Shown here piece after piece: positions 1 to 7,002 of a DNA stretch of 32,029 bases. This stretch comes from Pseudomonadales bacterium (GTDB lineage Bacteria > Pseudomonadota > Gammaproteobacteria > Pseudomonadales > Azotimanducaceae), in contig JANQFF010000288.1 in assembly GCA_028277965.1 (NCBI GenBank), positions 1-32,029 on the forward strand, given 5' to 3'. Numbering within the stretch: the stretch's first letter is position 1; every line of letters begins with the position of its first letter. The position numbers and the translations under genes were made by a program. Below the pieces are notes generated by a model. That model was not told where the DNA came from. It worked only from the letters and a program-made list of their open reading frames with translations, and made no database searches.

Positions 1-512
1 TCGAGATCAGGGTCTTCCTCGACCCACTGCCTGAGCATACCCGGCGCTATACGGAACCGTTCGCTCTTGGGACCGGCCAGTTCCAGGTTCTCATCCGGCC
101 AACGCAGGTGTTCTTCCACCATCACATGCCCCCCGTGTACGAGTCTCCGACTCAATTGTGGCAGCAGGTGATCCGCAACAAAGCGGAACATGATGATGAG
201 ACTGTAGGGTCCCGGGGGCAGGTCGGGGTTATCCGAAAGGTCCTGACAAACCCACCGGATTTTCAGATTCCGTTCTTCCGCGGAGTTCTGAGCCTGATCG
301 AGCGCGATGTCCGAAACGTCGATCCCTTCCACGTCAAAACCCCTGTCGGCCAGAAACAGGCTGTTGCGACCGCGCCCACATGCAAGATCAAGGGCCTTCC
401 CTACCGGGAGATCCTCGATGTTCGCCTTCAGAAAGTCTCCCGGGTGAGGTCTGTCTGCGTACGCACCACCCTCATAGCGCCTGTTCCAGCGGATTTGATC
501 GGATTCAGTCAT
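1..512 (-). CDS. SAM-dependent methyltransferase, TehB-like (3' part outside window)
   Basis: My translation of the minus strand from the ATG at 512 gives about 170 residues with no stop before the window edge, so the C-terminus is missing. A class I methyltransferase motif I, ALDLACGRGRNSLFLA, lies near residues 40-55. It is followed by an acidic strand end (VEGIDVSD) typical of SAM binding. The spacing resembles the TehB / thiopurine-methyltransferase-like family of small stand-alone methyltransferases; the substrate cannot be read from sequence. It is divergent from the MerC gene, with about 78 bases between them. No clear Shine-Dalgarno precedes the ATG, so the exact start is less certain than the family. 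The long plus-strand frame across this region is its antisense shadow. Confidence 0.8.
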   Translation of the reverse strand, partial: MTESDQIRWNRRYEGGAYADRPHPGDFLKANIEDLPVGKALDLACGRGRNSLFLADRGFDVEGIDVSDIALDQAQNSAEERNLKIRWVCQDLSDNPDLPPGPYSLIIMFRFVADHLLPQLSRRLVHGGHVMVEEHLRWPDENLELAGPKSERFRIAPGMLRQWVEEDPDL

Positions 513-531
513 GAAGTGGAAGAACGCTGCC

Positions 532-560
532 TTGCGTGAGGTGTCGACTCGGGATAGGTT
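532..560 (+). promoter_or_regulatory. Candidate sigma-70 promoter for the MerC gene
   Basis: A TTGCGT hexamer (532-537) and a TAGGTT hexamer (555-560) are separated by exactly 17 bases. They sit about 30 bases before the MerC start codon in the divergent intergenic gap. Match quality is moderate; no transcript data. Confidence 0.35.
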
Positions 561-590
561 AGGCGCCCTTTTCGAGGAGCACAACGCGCG

Positions 591-1022
591 TTGGGTAGAG
601 TTCAGAAAAAAGCAGGCCTGGACCGGCTGGCCCTTTTTCTATCCGGACTTTGTCTGATTCACTGTCTGGCGCTGCCTTTTGCCCTGCTGCTGGGTCCGGT
701 CCTGAGCGGCTGGTTGCTCGAAACTGAAACCACAGTCCACTGGTTTTTGTGGGCGATGGCCCTGCCGATCAGTGCACTTGCCCTGAGTCGAGGTACCCGC
801 CGTCACGGTCGAACATCAATTCTTTGGCTCGGCGGGCTTGGGCTTGTCATGATGTTTGCAGGCGTTTCCCACATTCTGGGTGATGAGGCAGAGATTGCGC
901 TCACGGTGATTGGGGTCCTGGCTCTCCTGACCGCCCACCTCATCAACCTGTCAGCGACACACAGCCTCAGTCATCCCCCAAATCATGCAAACGACCAACA
1001 AGCCGCGGACACACACGCATGA
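591..1022 (+). CDS. MerC-domain integral membrane protein
   Basis: The 143-residue protein has the MerC signature near its N-terminus: a membrane segment containing a cysteine pair, C-L-I-H-C at residues 21-25, followed by three further hydrophobic stretches. This gives the four-helix topology of MerC metal-uptake proteins of the inner membrane. The C-terminus is rich in His and Asn, which fits metal handling. Translation appears to start at TTG (591) because GAGGAG lies 11 bases upstream and the next in-frame Met (about residue 56) is inside the membrane domain. There is no merR, merA, merT or merP nearby, so mercury resistance is not implied; isolated MerC-domain proteins may serve other metals. 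Its stop codon overlaps the next start by four bases (ATGA). Confidence 0.8.
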   Translation: MGRVQKKAGLDRLALFLSGLCLIHCLALPFALLLGPVLSGWLLETETTVHWFLWAMALPISALALSRGTRRHGRTSILWLGGLGLVMMFAGVSHILGDEAEIALTVIGVLALLTAHLINLSATHSLSHPPNHANDQQAADTHA

Positions 1023-1363
1023 AAACGACCAGCCCGATTGGACTGTCGCTGATCGTCTTGTCCGCACTCATCTGCTCTGTGAAGAGCGCAGCCGCGGAAA
1101 AGGAAATCAACGCTGACCTCGATGCCATCAGACAAGCCGTTCCGGAACTCCTGGATACCAATAGTCTTGCCGAGGTCGATTCAGCGGATACCGAAAACTT
1201 CCTGCTCGTATACGCGAGCAGCAACAGCGGGCCGTTTCTGACCATCACAGTACGATCAGCAGCACCCGTTCGTTCTCACGTCAGGGTTGTGGCAGACAGT
1301 CCTGCAAATCCGCAACTCGAGCGTCGCCTGCTGGTCGCTCTCGAGGATCTCATGAAACCGTGA
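1019..1363 (+). CDS. Small exported protein of unknown function
   Basis: The 114-residue protein begins with a classical signal peptide: basic MKTT, a hydrophobic core (IGLSLIVLSALICS) and an A-A-A type cleavage region near residues 24-26. The mature part is about 88 residues, mixed alpha/beta in appearance, with no cysteine and no motif I recognise. The start codon overlaps the MerC stop (ATGA), so the two are almost certainly co-translated and probably work together at the cell envelope. Function unknown. Confidence 0.7.
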   Translation: MKTTSPIGLSLIVLSALICSVKSAAAEKEINADLDAIRQAVPELLDTNSLAEVDSADTENFLLVYASSNSGPFLTITVRSAAPVRSHVRVVADSPANPQLERRLLVALEDLMKP

Positions 1364-1377
1364 TCATCGAGACATGG

Positions 1378-1406
1378 TTGGCCCGCTGAACGAATGGGGC
1401 TAGGAT
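1378..1406 (+). promoter_or_regulatory. Candidate sigma-70 promoter for cysK
   Basis: TTGGCC (1378-1383) and TAGGAT (1401-1406) are separated by 17 bases, 42 bases before the cysK ATG. This is the best hexamer pair in the gap. Confidence 0.4.
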
Positions 1407-1448
1407 CAATCGAAGTCGGGCACATAAGAACAGTTAAGGAGGAAACGA

Positions 1449-2402
1449 ATGATCTACAACAACATCCTGGAAACCATCGGTGATACACCGATTGTCCGGC
1501 TTAACCGCACCGCTCCGGACAATGTCGAAATGTACGTTAAGGTCGAGGCATTCAACCCGCTTGCATCTGTCAAGGACCGGCTTGCGTATGCCATCGTCAA
1601 GGACGCTGGAGACAGCGGCGCCCTGCAACCCGGCCAAACAGTCGTCGAGGCGACATCGGGGAACACCGGTATTGCGCTGGCAATGGTCTGCGCTGTTCTG
1701 GGCCATCCGTTTGTGGCCACCATGGTCGAAACCTTTTCGGTCGAACGCCGCAAGATCATGCGAGCGCTTGGCGCCAAGGTCATTCTGACCCCGGCTGCCG
1801 AGCGGGGATCGGGTATGGTCCGCCGCGCCGAGGAACTCGCTGAGCAGCATGGCTGGTTTCTGGCGCGACAGTTCGAAAACCCTGCAAATCCCGCCTACCA
1901 CGCGAGCACAACGGGACCTGAGATCCTGCAGGACTTCGCCGGGGAACGGCTCGACTACTGGGTAACCGGATGGGGTACCGGCGGCACGCTCACCGGAGCG
2001 GGGCGGGTCATGAAACAGGCGCGGCCCGATCTCAAGATCATCGCAACCGAGCCCGAGCAGGCAGCCCTGTTATCCGGCGGTGACTGGTCTCCACACAAGA
2101 TCCAGGGCTGGACACCCGATTTCGTTCCGGACGTTCTCGAACGCGATGTTGCCGACGAGATTGTTCCGGTTAACGAAGATGAGGCGATAGCCAACTCGCT
2201 GAAGCTTGCTCGGGAAGAAGGCATCTTTGTCGGGATCTCGGCGGGTGCCACGTTCACGGCAGCACTGAAAACAGCGGAATCGGCACCCGATGGCAGTGTC
2301 ATCCTGGCGATGTTGCCGGACACGGCTGAACGGTATCTGTCGACACCGCTTTTTGCGAGCATCAACGAAGAGTCAGACGACGACTGGCTGGAGAGCCTTT
2401 AG
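1449..2402 (+). CDS. cysK: Cysteine synthase A (O-acetylserine sulfhydrylase)
   Basis: The 317-residue PLP enzyme converts O-acetylserine and sulfide to cysteine plus acetate. The PLP lysine is K42 in NPLASVKDR. The TSGNTGI substrate/phosphate loop is at residues 69-75, and the glycine-rich PLP-phosphate loop is GWGTGGTLTG. The HKIQGWTPDFVP and MLPDTAERYLSTPLF segments match the cysteine synthase A type found in Pseudomonas and relatives rather than CysM. An excellent Shine-Dalgarno (AAGGAGG) sits just upstream of the ATG. A short acidic tail (EESDDDW) extends past the conserved end. Length is normal. It is monocistronic, followed by a strong hairpin. Confidence 0.95.
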   Translation: MIYNNILETIGDTPIVRLNRTAPDNVEMYVKVEAFNPLASVKDRLAYAIVKDAGDSGALQPGQTVVEATSGNTGIALAMVCAVLGHPFVATMVETFSVERRKIMRALGAKVILTPAAERGSGMVRRAEELAEQHGWFLARQFENPANPAYHASTTGPEILQDFAGERLDYWVTGWGTGGTLTGAGRVMKQARPDLKIIATEPEQAALLSGGDWSPHKIQGWTPDFVPDVLERDVADEIVPVNEDEAIANSLKLAREEGIFVGISAGATFTAALKTAESAPDGSVILAMLPDTAERYLSTPLFASINEESDDDWLESL

Positions 2403-2407
2403 AGCAC

Positions 2408-2432
2408 GAGTCCGGTGAAAAACACCGGACTC
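2408..2432 (+). terminator. Hairpin after cysK, no U-tract
   Basis: A perfect 10-bp stem (GAGTCCGGTG with CACCGGACTC) closes on an A5 loop six bases after the cysK stop. No run of T follows, so it is either a weak terminator or a 3'-end-protecting stem. Confidence 0.5.
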
Positions 2433-2482
2433 ACTGCCGCAATGACGTGACAATTTCGCACACGTGATCCAGGTCTCCTCCT

Positions 2483-2932
2483 ATGCACGATCCGGGAATA
2501 TCCGTCTATGTTGCGGCTATGGTTGTTTTCCTGATCTCACTCGTGTTCGTGTCCGCGGCCAACGCCGCCATTTACGTCTGTGAGGACAAAGAAGTCGCCA
2601 CTTTCACGGATCTCGACTGCCACCAGACGCCGTATGACATCCGCTCTCCCTCCCGCACCCGTTTCGCTCCGCTGACCGACACGGAAATCACCCAGCTCGA
2701 GACGATTGACGCCCGCCAGGATGGTCTCGAGCAGAAGCGCCGGAAGTCGCGTCGGCTCGCCCGCAGCCAACGTCTCAGGACGACCGAGGCAGCGTTGGAA
2801 TTGTGCGCTGAAGCCCGTCGGGATCTGCGTGCACTCGGCGTCCGACGACGACAAGGGTATCCAGCGTCAGAAGCGAAAAGTCTCGACGCCCGCGAAGCAC
2901 GTTACGAGGAAACTATCCGGACGTATTGCTGA
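2483..2932 (+). CDS. Small exported protein, possibly DUF4124-like
   Basis: The 149-residue protein has an N-terminal signal peptide (hydrophobic core about residues 9-25, cleavage near A-N-A-A). A short region follows, A-I-Y-V-C-E-D-K-E-V-A-T-F-T-D-L-D-C. Its Ile-Tyr start, charged turn, Phe/Tyr-Thr-Asp and closing Cys recall the DUF4124 pattern (IYxWxDxxGxxxYSDxPC). The C-terminal half is strongly basic and helical (QKRRKSRRLARSQRLR). Three cysteines remain after the signal peptide, the last being the C-terminal residue. The 3' end overlaps the convergent reductase gene by 20 bases. The DUF4124 link is an inference from pattern, not a search. Confidence 0.65.
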   Translation: MHDPGISVYVAAMVVFLISLVFVSAANAAIYVCEDKEVATFTDLDCHQTPYDIRSPSRTRFAPLTDTEITQLETIDARQDGLEQKRRKSRRLARSQRLRTTEAALELCAEARRDLRALGVRRRQGYPASEAKSLDAREARYEETIRTYC

Positions 2933-3908
2933 GACGCTTCGAGAATGCCCTGGTGTCGAGGAAACCAGGGCCGGTTTCTTTTCTGACCATTTCCCTGGCC
3001 AATGCGACACACGCATCGTTGACCGGAGTCGGTACGTCATGGAACCGGCCCAGCATCGATATCTCGCCGTTCAGAAACTCCGTCTCGATGTCACCGGTAC
3101 CTCGCACCACACTTTGCCACGACGACCCTGCAACCCTGGGATGACCGGGAATGTCCACCATTTGCATCACACCCTGCCGGCGCTCGCTGGTCTCATCACG
3201 GGACGCACAATCGATCCCGGCAGCTGCATAACAGTCGAGCGCTTCTGTGCGCATCTGTCTGCGTATGTCAGACGTGTTTTCGAAATCCGACAAACCCGCC
3301 GCCAGGATGTTGTTGAGATTGGATAGCAGCTTTGCGTATTTCTGCCGCATCACCCTTGCGTCCGGTCTTGAACTGAAACCGGCATGACTGAGCGCGCTGG
3401 TGATTTCTGTTGCCGTTGCGTCGACCCCCGCTGGATAACAACCCGTATCGAGAATGCCCCCCGCACCGGTCGCGTGTGTAACAACCTCACCCGGATTGAT
3501 GAACAACGCCGGTAATATGACAACCGAGGCGTAAACTCTCGAAAAATACCTCAACGCTACTCGCTCGTTGGCAACACCGTTCTGCATACAGACTAACGCT
3601 GCATCGCTGCTTCCAGGCTCGAGAGCAAGTGTGCGGAGCGCGTCTTCCGTATGCTGTGATTTCATGCAGAGCAGCACCGCCGTCTCTTCACTAAAATCAA
3701 GATCGCCTGGATGCTCGTACACCTGGACCGCGTGCTGCTCTACACCACGCGCGCTCACCAGCCTTAATCCCTGTTCACGCATCCGCTGAGCATGTTCTCC
3801 CCGGGCGATGAGTTTAACGTTGTATCCCGATTCACCCAGGCGAGCACCAACCACACACCCGATGCCGCCTGCACCGTAGATCACAAATTCGGTGATACGA
3901 CCCGTCAT
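2913..3908 (-). CDS. Ketopantoate reductase family oxidoreductase (PanE/ApbA-like)
   Basis: The 331-residue NAD(P)-dependent enzyme has the Rossmann glycine motif GAGGIG at residues 12-17 and a 2-dehydropantoate-reductase-like C-terminal helical domain. K193, in QKYAKLLSNLNN, aligns with the catalytic-lysine segment of PanE. The TEFLNGEI stretch near 276-283 corresponds to the conserved (E)xxxNGxI element. It is somewhat longer than classical PanE (about 300). Many members act on substrates other than ketopantoate, so pantothenate synthesis is not assured. It lies 24 bases downstream of the acyl-CoA-dehydrogenase-like gene on the same strand, suggesting one transcript and possibly a shared catabolic role. 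The Shine-Dalgarno is poor. Confidence 0.8.
   Translation of the reverse strand: MTGRITEFVIYGAGGIGCVVGARLGESGYNVKLIARGEHAQRMREQGLRLVSARGVEQHAVQVYEHPGDLDFSEETAVLLCMKSQHTEDALRTLALEPGSSDAALVCMQNGVANERVALRYFSRVYASVVILPALFINPGEVVTHATGAGGILDTGCYPAGVDATATEITSALSHAGFSSRPDARVMRQKYAKLLSNLNNILAAGLSDFENTSDIRRQMRTEALDCYAAAGIDCASRDETSERRQGVMQMVDIPGHPRVAGSSWQSVVRGTGDIETEFLNGEISMLGRFHDVPTPVNDACVALAREMVRKETGPGFLDTRAFSKRLSNTSG
2948..2980 (+). terminator. Possible terminator of the exported-protein gene, inside the opposing gene
   Basis: A 7-bp perfect stem (CCCTGGT 2948-2954 with ACCAGGG 2964-2970) is followed within a few bases by TTTCTTTT on the plus strand. It begins 16 bases after the plus-strand stop at 2932 and lies within the last codons of the convergent reductase gene. 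U-tract quality is modest. Confidence 0.35.
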
Positions 3909-3932
3909 CGCAGTATGCTGACCGGAGCCGCC

Positions 3933-5096
3933 TTATCGGAGTAAGAGGGGGTAATCGAGTTCAACCTCCCACAGGGCCTGGGTGACGCTCGCATAACGCC
4001 CCTCGTTGGCAAATCCATGGTGCCTCAGCGTTTCCATATCCCGGTGAATGCGCTCCAGAGGCATCCCCCGATACAGGCTGCTCGATCCCGCCGCGTCGAT
4101 CACGTGTTTCACTGCCCGCCCACTTGCCTGCATTGCATGGGTACCCGCAAGGTAAAGGTCAGCCTTCTGCTCAACCGTAAATGGCTCACCCCTCCCCGCC
4201 TGCTCCCACACGCGCTCCAGCGCGTCTTCGAACATGAGCTTCGCGCTGCGCCAGAGCCCGAGCGCTTCACCATAGTGCTGCTGTGCGAGATAGCGGCGTG
4301 CGAGTTTCTTGTCACTCGCATAAGGTACTTTTGAGCCTGCCAGGAGTTTGAGTTCCTCCAGAGCACGCTCAGCGAGATTAAGCGCCACTGGCACGTAAGT
4401 GGCAAAGACAACCCTCGAAGGACAGTCGTATAACCGGCCGGTGTAGTAGCGGTTGCGTGGCGCCTGCAAATCGTTCCCGAACATGGGAGCGGCAAGCTCG
4501 ACCGGCACTCGGACAGATTCAGCTCGTACGTCGTTGCTACCGGTGCCTCGCATTCCCAGGGTGTCCCAGTTGTCCACAATTTCACATTCTTCAGCGGGCA
4601 ACAGCACCATGAACATCTGACCTTCGCTCACCATTGGGGACATGATGTAACTCGCGTGGTGACATCCGCTCACGAAGCTGTTCTGTCCGCTCACGATGTA
4701 ACTATCACCTTCCCGCTGTCCTTCGTAAGGGGTATTCCCACTGGCTGCAACCAGCCGATCAGGATCATCTCCCCAGATCCTCTCTACCAGTTCATCACTC
4801 CAGGTTCCCGCCATGAGCCGGGCGGCATTGAATACCATCACGTGCCACGCCGCCGCCGTATCGACGGCAGCCAGTTTCCCGCAGACCAGGGCACACGTCA
4901 GCGGATCCACTTCCCAGCCATCCAGACCTTCCGGCAGATACAGCCGAGCAACGCCAGCCTCCCGCAGCGATGCGAGCGCTTCATCATGCAACCGGCCGTT
5001 TTGCTCTGCCCACGCCGCATGATTGGCAATGACCGGCAGCACTGCTTCTGTTCGCTCAAGAGCCTGCACCCGCGCGTCCACGCCCGATATTCCCAT
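3933..5096 (-). CDS. Acyl-CoA dehydrogenase-fold flavoprotein
   Basis: The protein is 387 residues from the chosen ATG at 5096. That start has AGAGG five bases upstream; an in-frame ATG at 5165 would add 23 residues without homologous character. It has the acyl-CoA dehydrogenase order: an N-terminal helical domain (HAAWAEQNGRLHDEALASLREAG), a middle beta domain with a Ser/Gly-rich flavin region (DSYIVSGQNSFVSG) and WDTLGMRGTGSNDV. A C-terminal helical domain ends in MPLERIHRDMETLRHHG. The GMRGTGSNDV and RIHRDMETLRHH patterns suit the subgroup including FMN/FAD hydroxylases (HsaA/HpaB-like group D) as well as dehydrogenases, so the reaction is open. It is first in a probable operon with the downstream reductase. 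Confidence 0.8.
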   Translation of the reverse strand: MGISGVDARVQALERTEAVLPVIANHAAWAEQNGRLHDEALASLREAGVARLYLPEGLDGWEVDPLTCALVCGKLAAVDTAAAWHVMVFNAARLMAGTWSDELVERIWGDDPDRLVAASGNTPYEGQREGDSYIVSGQNSFVSGCHHASYIMSPMVSEGQMFMVLLPAEECEIVDNWDTLGMRGTGSNDVRAESVRVPVELAAPMFGNDLQAPRNRYYTGRLYDCPSRVVFATYVPVALNLAERALEELKLLAGSKVPYASDKKLARRYLAQQHYGEALGLWRSAKLMFEDALERVWEQAGRGEPFTVEQKADLYLAGTHAMQASGRAVKHVIDAAGSSSLYRGMPLERIHRDMETLRHHGFANEGRYASVTQALWEVELDYPLLLR

Positions 5097-5203
5097 CCAA
5101 ACCTCTTTGTTCTCGTTGATATCTCTGGCAAAAAACCTGCACAAGCGCACATCTCTGACGGGCACGCTTGTCTATATTGCGACCTGATATAAGGACTTAT
5201 TCT

Positions 5204-5213
5204 GACACGTGTC
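5204..5213. other. 10-bp palindrome across the GTG start
   Basis: GACACGTGTC is a perfect palindrome with its central CACGTG overlapping the GTG start codon of the downstream gene at 5209. It may be chance; an operator is possible. Confidence 0.25.
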
Positions 5214-5634
5214 TTCCCACTACGACATCAATCTCGACAACGGCCTTGTCACGATCAAAAACTCAGCGTCAACCCCGCTGACTGAAGCCTGGCAGGTCGC
5301 ACGCCAGTTGCTCGATGACCCACGCCACGACAGTTCACTGCCTCACCTCGTGGATCTGAGAGACCTGGTCGTCACACATACAGCTGCGGAGAGGGATACC
5401 TTCGTGAAATTCATGCTGGATGAGTTTCATCCAGGTGTGGAGGCAAGTGTAGCCATCCTGGTCAACGACAGCCTCGACAGGCAAGCACTCGCGGGTCTCT
5501 ACCGCATTGTCAGTAACCTGGATAAAACGGAACTCTTCGATGAATACGATCTGGCGATCAGGTGGCTGATACGCCGGGAGTTTGCCGGGACTGACCCGGC
5601 AGATGGATCATGCGAGCAGCAGGCCAACGCCTAG
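5209..5634 (+). CDS. Small STAS/SpoIIAA-like protein, function unknown
   Basis: The 141-residue soluble protein starts at GTG 5209, the only usable start. An AAGGA lies 14 bases upstream, farther than ideal. The N-terminal beta hairpin (YDINLDNGLVTIKNSAST), central PHLVDLRDLV strand-turn and alternating helix/strand pattern resemble the STAS/SpoIIAA-like fold of uncharacterised proteobacterial proteins. No catalytic motif or signal peptide is visible. It is transcribed away from the flavoprotein gene. The 3' end overlaps a possible small convergent ORF. The family assignment is tentative. Confidence 0.6.
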   Translation: MSSHYDINLDNGLVTIKNSASTPLTEAWQVARQLLDDPRHDSSLPHLVDLRDLVVTHTAAERDTFVKFMLDEFHPGVEASVAILVNDSLDRQALAGLYRIVSNLDKTELFDEYDLAIRWLIRREFAGTDPADGSCEQQANA

Positions 5635-5769
5635 AAGGCTAACCGTTCCCCAGAAGAGGTATGGGCTGAGATACGCGAGAAACCTGGATACGGATTCACT
5701 GGCCTGTGGATCGAGGACACTGGCATGTGTCTCGAACTCATCGACCTCAGATCCTTTGCGCGTATCCAT
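5608..5769 (-). CDS. Possible 53-residue single-pass membrane protein
   Basis: My minus-strand translation from the ATG at 5769 gives 53 codons and a TGA at 5608-5610. The first about 28 residues are hydrophilic and acidic (MDTRKGSEVDEFETHAS...). The rest form one hydrophobic segment, FLAYLSPYLFWGTVSLLGVG plus LLLA, ending at the C-terminus, as in tail-anchored small proteins. In-frame TAA and TGA directly precede the ATG, fixing the start. GGGGG sits seven bases upstream. It overlaps the 3' end of the convergent STAS-like gene by 27 bases. A CRP-like site lies about 50 bases upstream and a LexA box about 260 bases upstream. Coding status is not proven. Confidence 0.4.
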   Translation of the reverse strand: MDTRKGSEVDEFETHASVLDPQASESVSRFLAYLSPYLFWGTVSLLGVGLLLA

Positions 5770-5819
5770 TCATTACCCCCGATTTTGGCCTCAAGCCCGC
5801 TCATCCGGGCATGCAAAAG

Positions 5820-5835
5820 TGTGACGCAGATCACC
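5820..5835 (-). promoter_or_regulatory. CRP/Vfr-like binding site
   Basis: TGTGACGCAGATCACC matches the TGTGA-N6-TCACA consensus at nine of ten positions and contains the AGATCAC half favoured by CRP and Vfr. It lies upstream of the possible small membrane ORF read on the minus strand; there is no plus-strand gene to serve. Confidence 0.4.
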
Positions 5836-6020
5836 CACGGGAAACAAAGGTGACTGTGTAGAGAGATGTGGGGGGTTTGTAAGGGCGCTTCAAAAAATGA
5901 AGAAATTATGGATTGGCTCAGGCTAACGTACTGAACTGAAAGAAGATTTTATTTTGGGTTCAGACAACCGCTGAATTGCTACTTTTTTTTGTGTGGGTTT
6001 TCTGTATCCTACAAAGCCTC

Positions 6021-6095
6021 ACTAGCCGGAGCTGTATGTATATACAGTGTTATTCTCCTCGGCAGGGCGATTACACCACATGCAGCCCGGCTAGT
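6021..6095. repeat. 9-bp inverted repeat flanking the LexA box
   Basis: ACTAGCCGG (6021-6029) and its exact complement CCGGCTAGT (6087-6095) enclose 57 bases that contain the LexA box. A second short pair, AGTTG (6093-6097) and CAACT (6102-6106), overlaps the right arm. Confidence 0.45.
6032..6047. promoter_or_regulatory. LexA (SOS) box without an assigned target
   Basis: CTGTATGTATATACAG fits the gammaproteobacterial LexA consensus CTG-N10-CAG with a TA-alternating centre; it differs from the ideal (TA)5 core at one position. The nearest starts it could control are a short ORF on the minus strand about 260 bases away or an unseen small RNA. cysQ converges on it from the other side and cannot be the target. 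Confidence 0.6.
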
Positions 6096-6166
6096 TGAGG
6101 CCAACTCGCCGAATCACTTTTCCCTGCTTATCTCCAGCGTCCTCTCCAGAGACTAAAAGACCGGTT

Positions 6167-6991
6167 TTACTGCTCAGGTTGCGCAGGAAGCACGTCCCAC
6201 CAGGCATAGTTTGAGTCAGCAACAGCAACAAATTCGGGGTTGAGAAAGCTTTCCTTCTCGTTGTAGCCAAGCGGCCGGCCATCGAAGGTATACACCTCGC
6301 CACCAGCGGCTCTGAGCACTGCATGCGCTGCAGCGATATCCCACTCACTGGTCGGTCCAAGGCGCGGATAGCAGTCCGCTTCTCCACCCGCGAGGACACA
6401 GAGCTTCAGAGAGCTGCCTACCGGTGTCCGGCTCAATTCGGGAAACTGACCGGTCAACTGGTCCAGGTAGTGTTCCAGGCGTTCACCACCATGGCTGCGG
6501 CTTGCCACGACCACCAGACCCGTCTGGCCGTCCTGCATACCACGTCCGGAGATACTGGACTTCGAATCCCCCTCGAGGCGCCAGGCTTCCCCACGCCGGG
6601 TGTCTCCGATGTAGATCCTGTCCTGTACCGGAACCCCGACGATGCCGAACGTCGCTACATGATCTTCGATGAGCGCGATATTGACCGTAAACTCACCGTT
6701 GCGGTTCACAAACTCCTTCGTCCCATCCAATGGATCAACCAGCCAGTACCGGGACCACTCTCTGCGAACGGCATATTCCGGTGGGACAGACTCTTCAGAG
6801 ACGACCGGAATATCCGGCGTCAATTCAGCAAGACCTTTCGCAATGATCTCGTGAGCCGCCAGGTCTGCCTGGGTCAGGGGTGACTCGTCCGCCTTGTTCT
6901 GGACCTCAATATCACCATCGTAGATCTCGAGGATCGCTGCCCCCGCTCGATTGATGATGCTGGTGAGTTCTTCTAAGGGGATATTGTCCAT
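6167..6991 (-). CDS. cysQ: 3'(2'),5'-bisphosphate nucleotidase
   Basis: The 274-residue member of the inositol monophosphatase-like, Li-sensitive phosphatase superfamily hydrolyses 3'-phosphoadenosine 5'-phosphate to AMP, clearing the by-product of sulfate reduction. The metal-binding motif WLVDPLDGTKEF is at about residues 83-94 and the second signature WDIAAAHAV at 217-225, with an upstream EE pair (VVSEESV) as third ligand. Length is typical. AGAGG precedes the ATG by five bases. It follows nudE with a 51-base gap carrying a short tandem repeat, so it is probably co-transcribed with nudE. It fits the sulfur/thiol theme of cysK and gshA in this window. Confidence 0.93.
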   Translation of the reverse strand: MDNIPLEELTSIINRAGAAILEIYDGDIEVQNKADESPLTQADLAAHEIIAKGLAELTPDIPVVSEESVPPEYAVRREWSRYWLVDPLDGTKEFVNRNGEFTVNIALIEDHVATFGIVGVPVQDRIYIGDTRRGEAWRLEGDSKSSISGRGMQDGQTGLVVVASRSHGGERLEHYLDQLTGQFPELSRTPVGSSLKLCVLAGGEADCYPRLGPTSEWDIAAAHAVLRAAGGEVYTFDGRPLGYNEKESFLNPEFVAVADSNYAWWDVLPAQPEQ

Positions 6992-7002
6992 GTATTCCTC
7001 TC

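Larger units (their letters stand above)
5836..6166. other. AT-rich intergenic spacer
   Basis: This stretch sits between the small ORF region and the end of cysQ and is visibly lower in GC than its surroundings. It holds a CTTCA-A5-TGAAG mini-hairpin near 5890. There is also a CTGAAC/GTTCAG inverted pair (5931-5936, 5958-5963), a T8 run near 5983-5990, the LexA box and the 9-bp inverted repeat around it. I see no convincing gene longer than about 35 codons, and no tRNA-like or riboswitch-like structure. Confidence 0.5.

Noticed and set aside
108-539. Plus-strand open frame of 143 codons
   Set aside because: It is the antisense of the TehB-like methyltransferase; the minus-strand translation has a clear SAM-binding motif and the plus one has none.
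1944-2250. Unusual GWTPDFVP loop in CysK
   Set aside because: At first it looked divergent from the E. coli loop, but this form is usual in Pseudomonas-type cysteine synthase A.
2706-3326. Plus-strand open frame of 206 codons across the end of the exported protein and the reductase
   Set aside because: Overlaps two better-supported genes and has no recognisable domain; composition is that of a shadow frame.
5991-6098. Plus-strand 35-codon frame (GTG start) that spans the LexA box
   Set aside because: Cys-rich, no ribosome site, and the operator would lie inside the coding part; most likely chance.
6086-6106. Integron attC/attI-like core near the LexA box
   Set aside because: An SOS box beside a recombination site would fit an integron, but the GTT-R-R-R-Y core is not satisfied and no integrase or cassette is present.
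5900-6166. tRNA or riboswitch in the AT-rich spacer
   Set aside because: No cloverleaf, CCA end or known aptamer core could be found.
6323-6883. Plus-strand frame antisense to cysQ, downstream of the LexA box
   Set aside because: Fully inside cysQ, no Shine-Dalgarno and no domain; not a credible SOS target.
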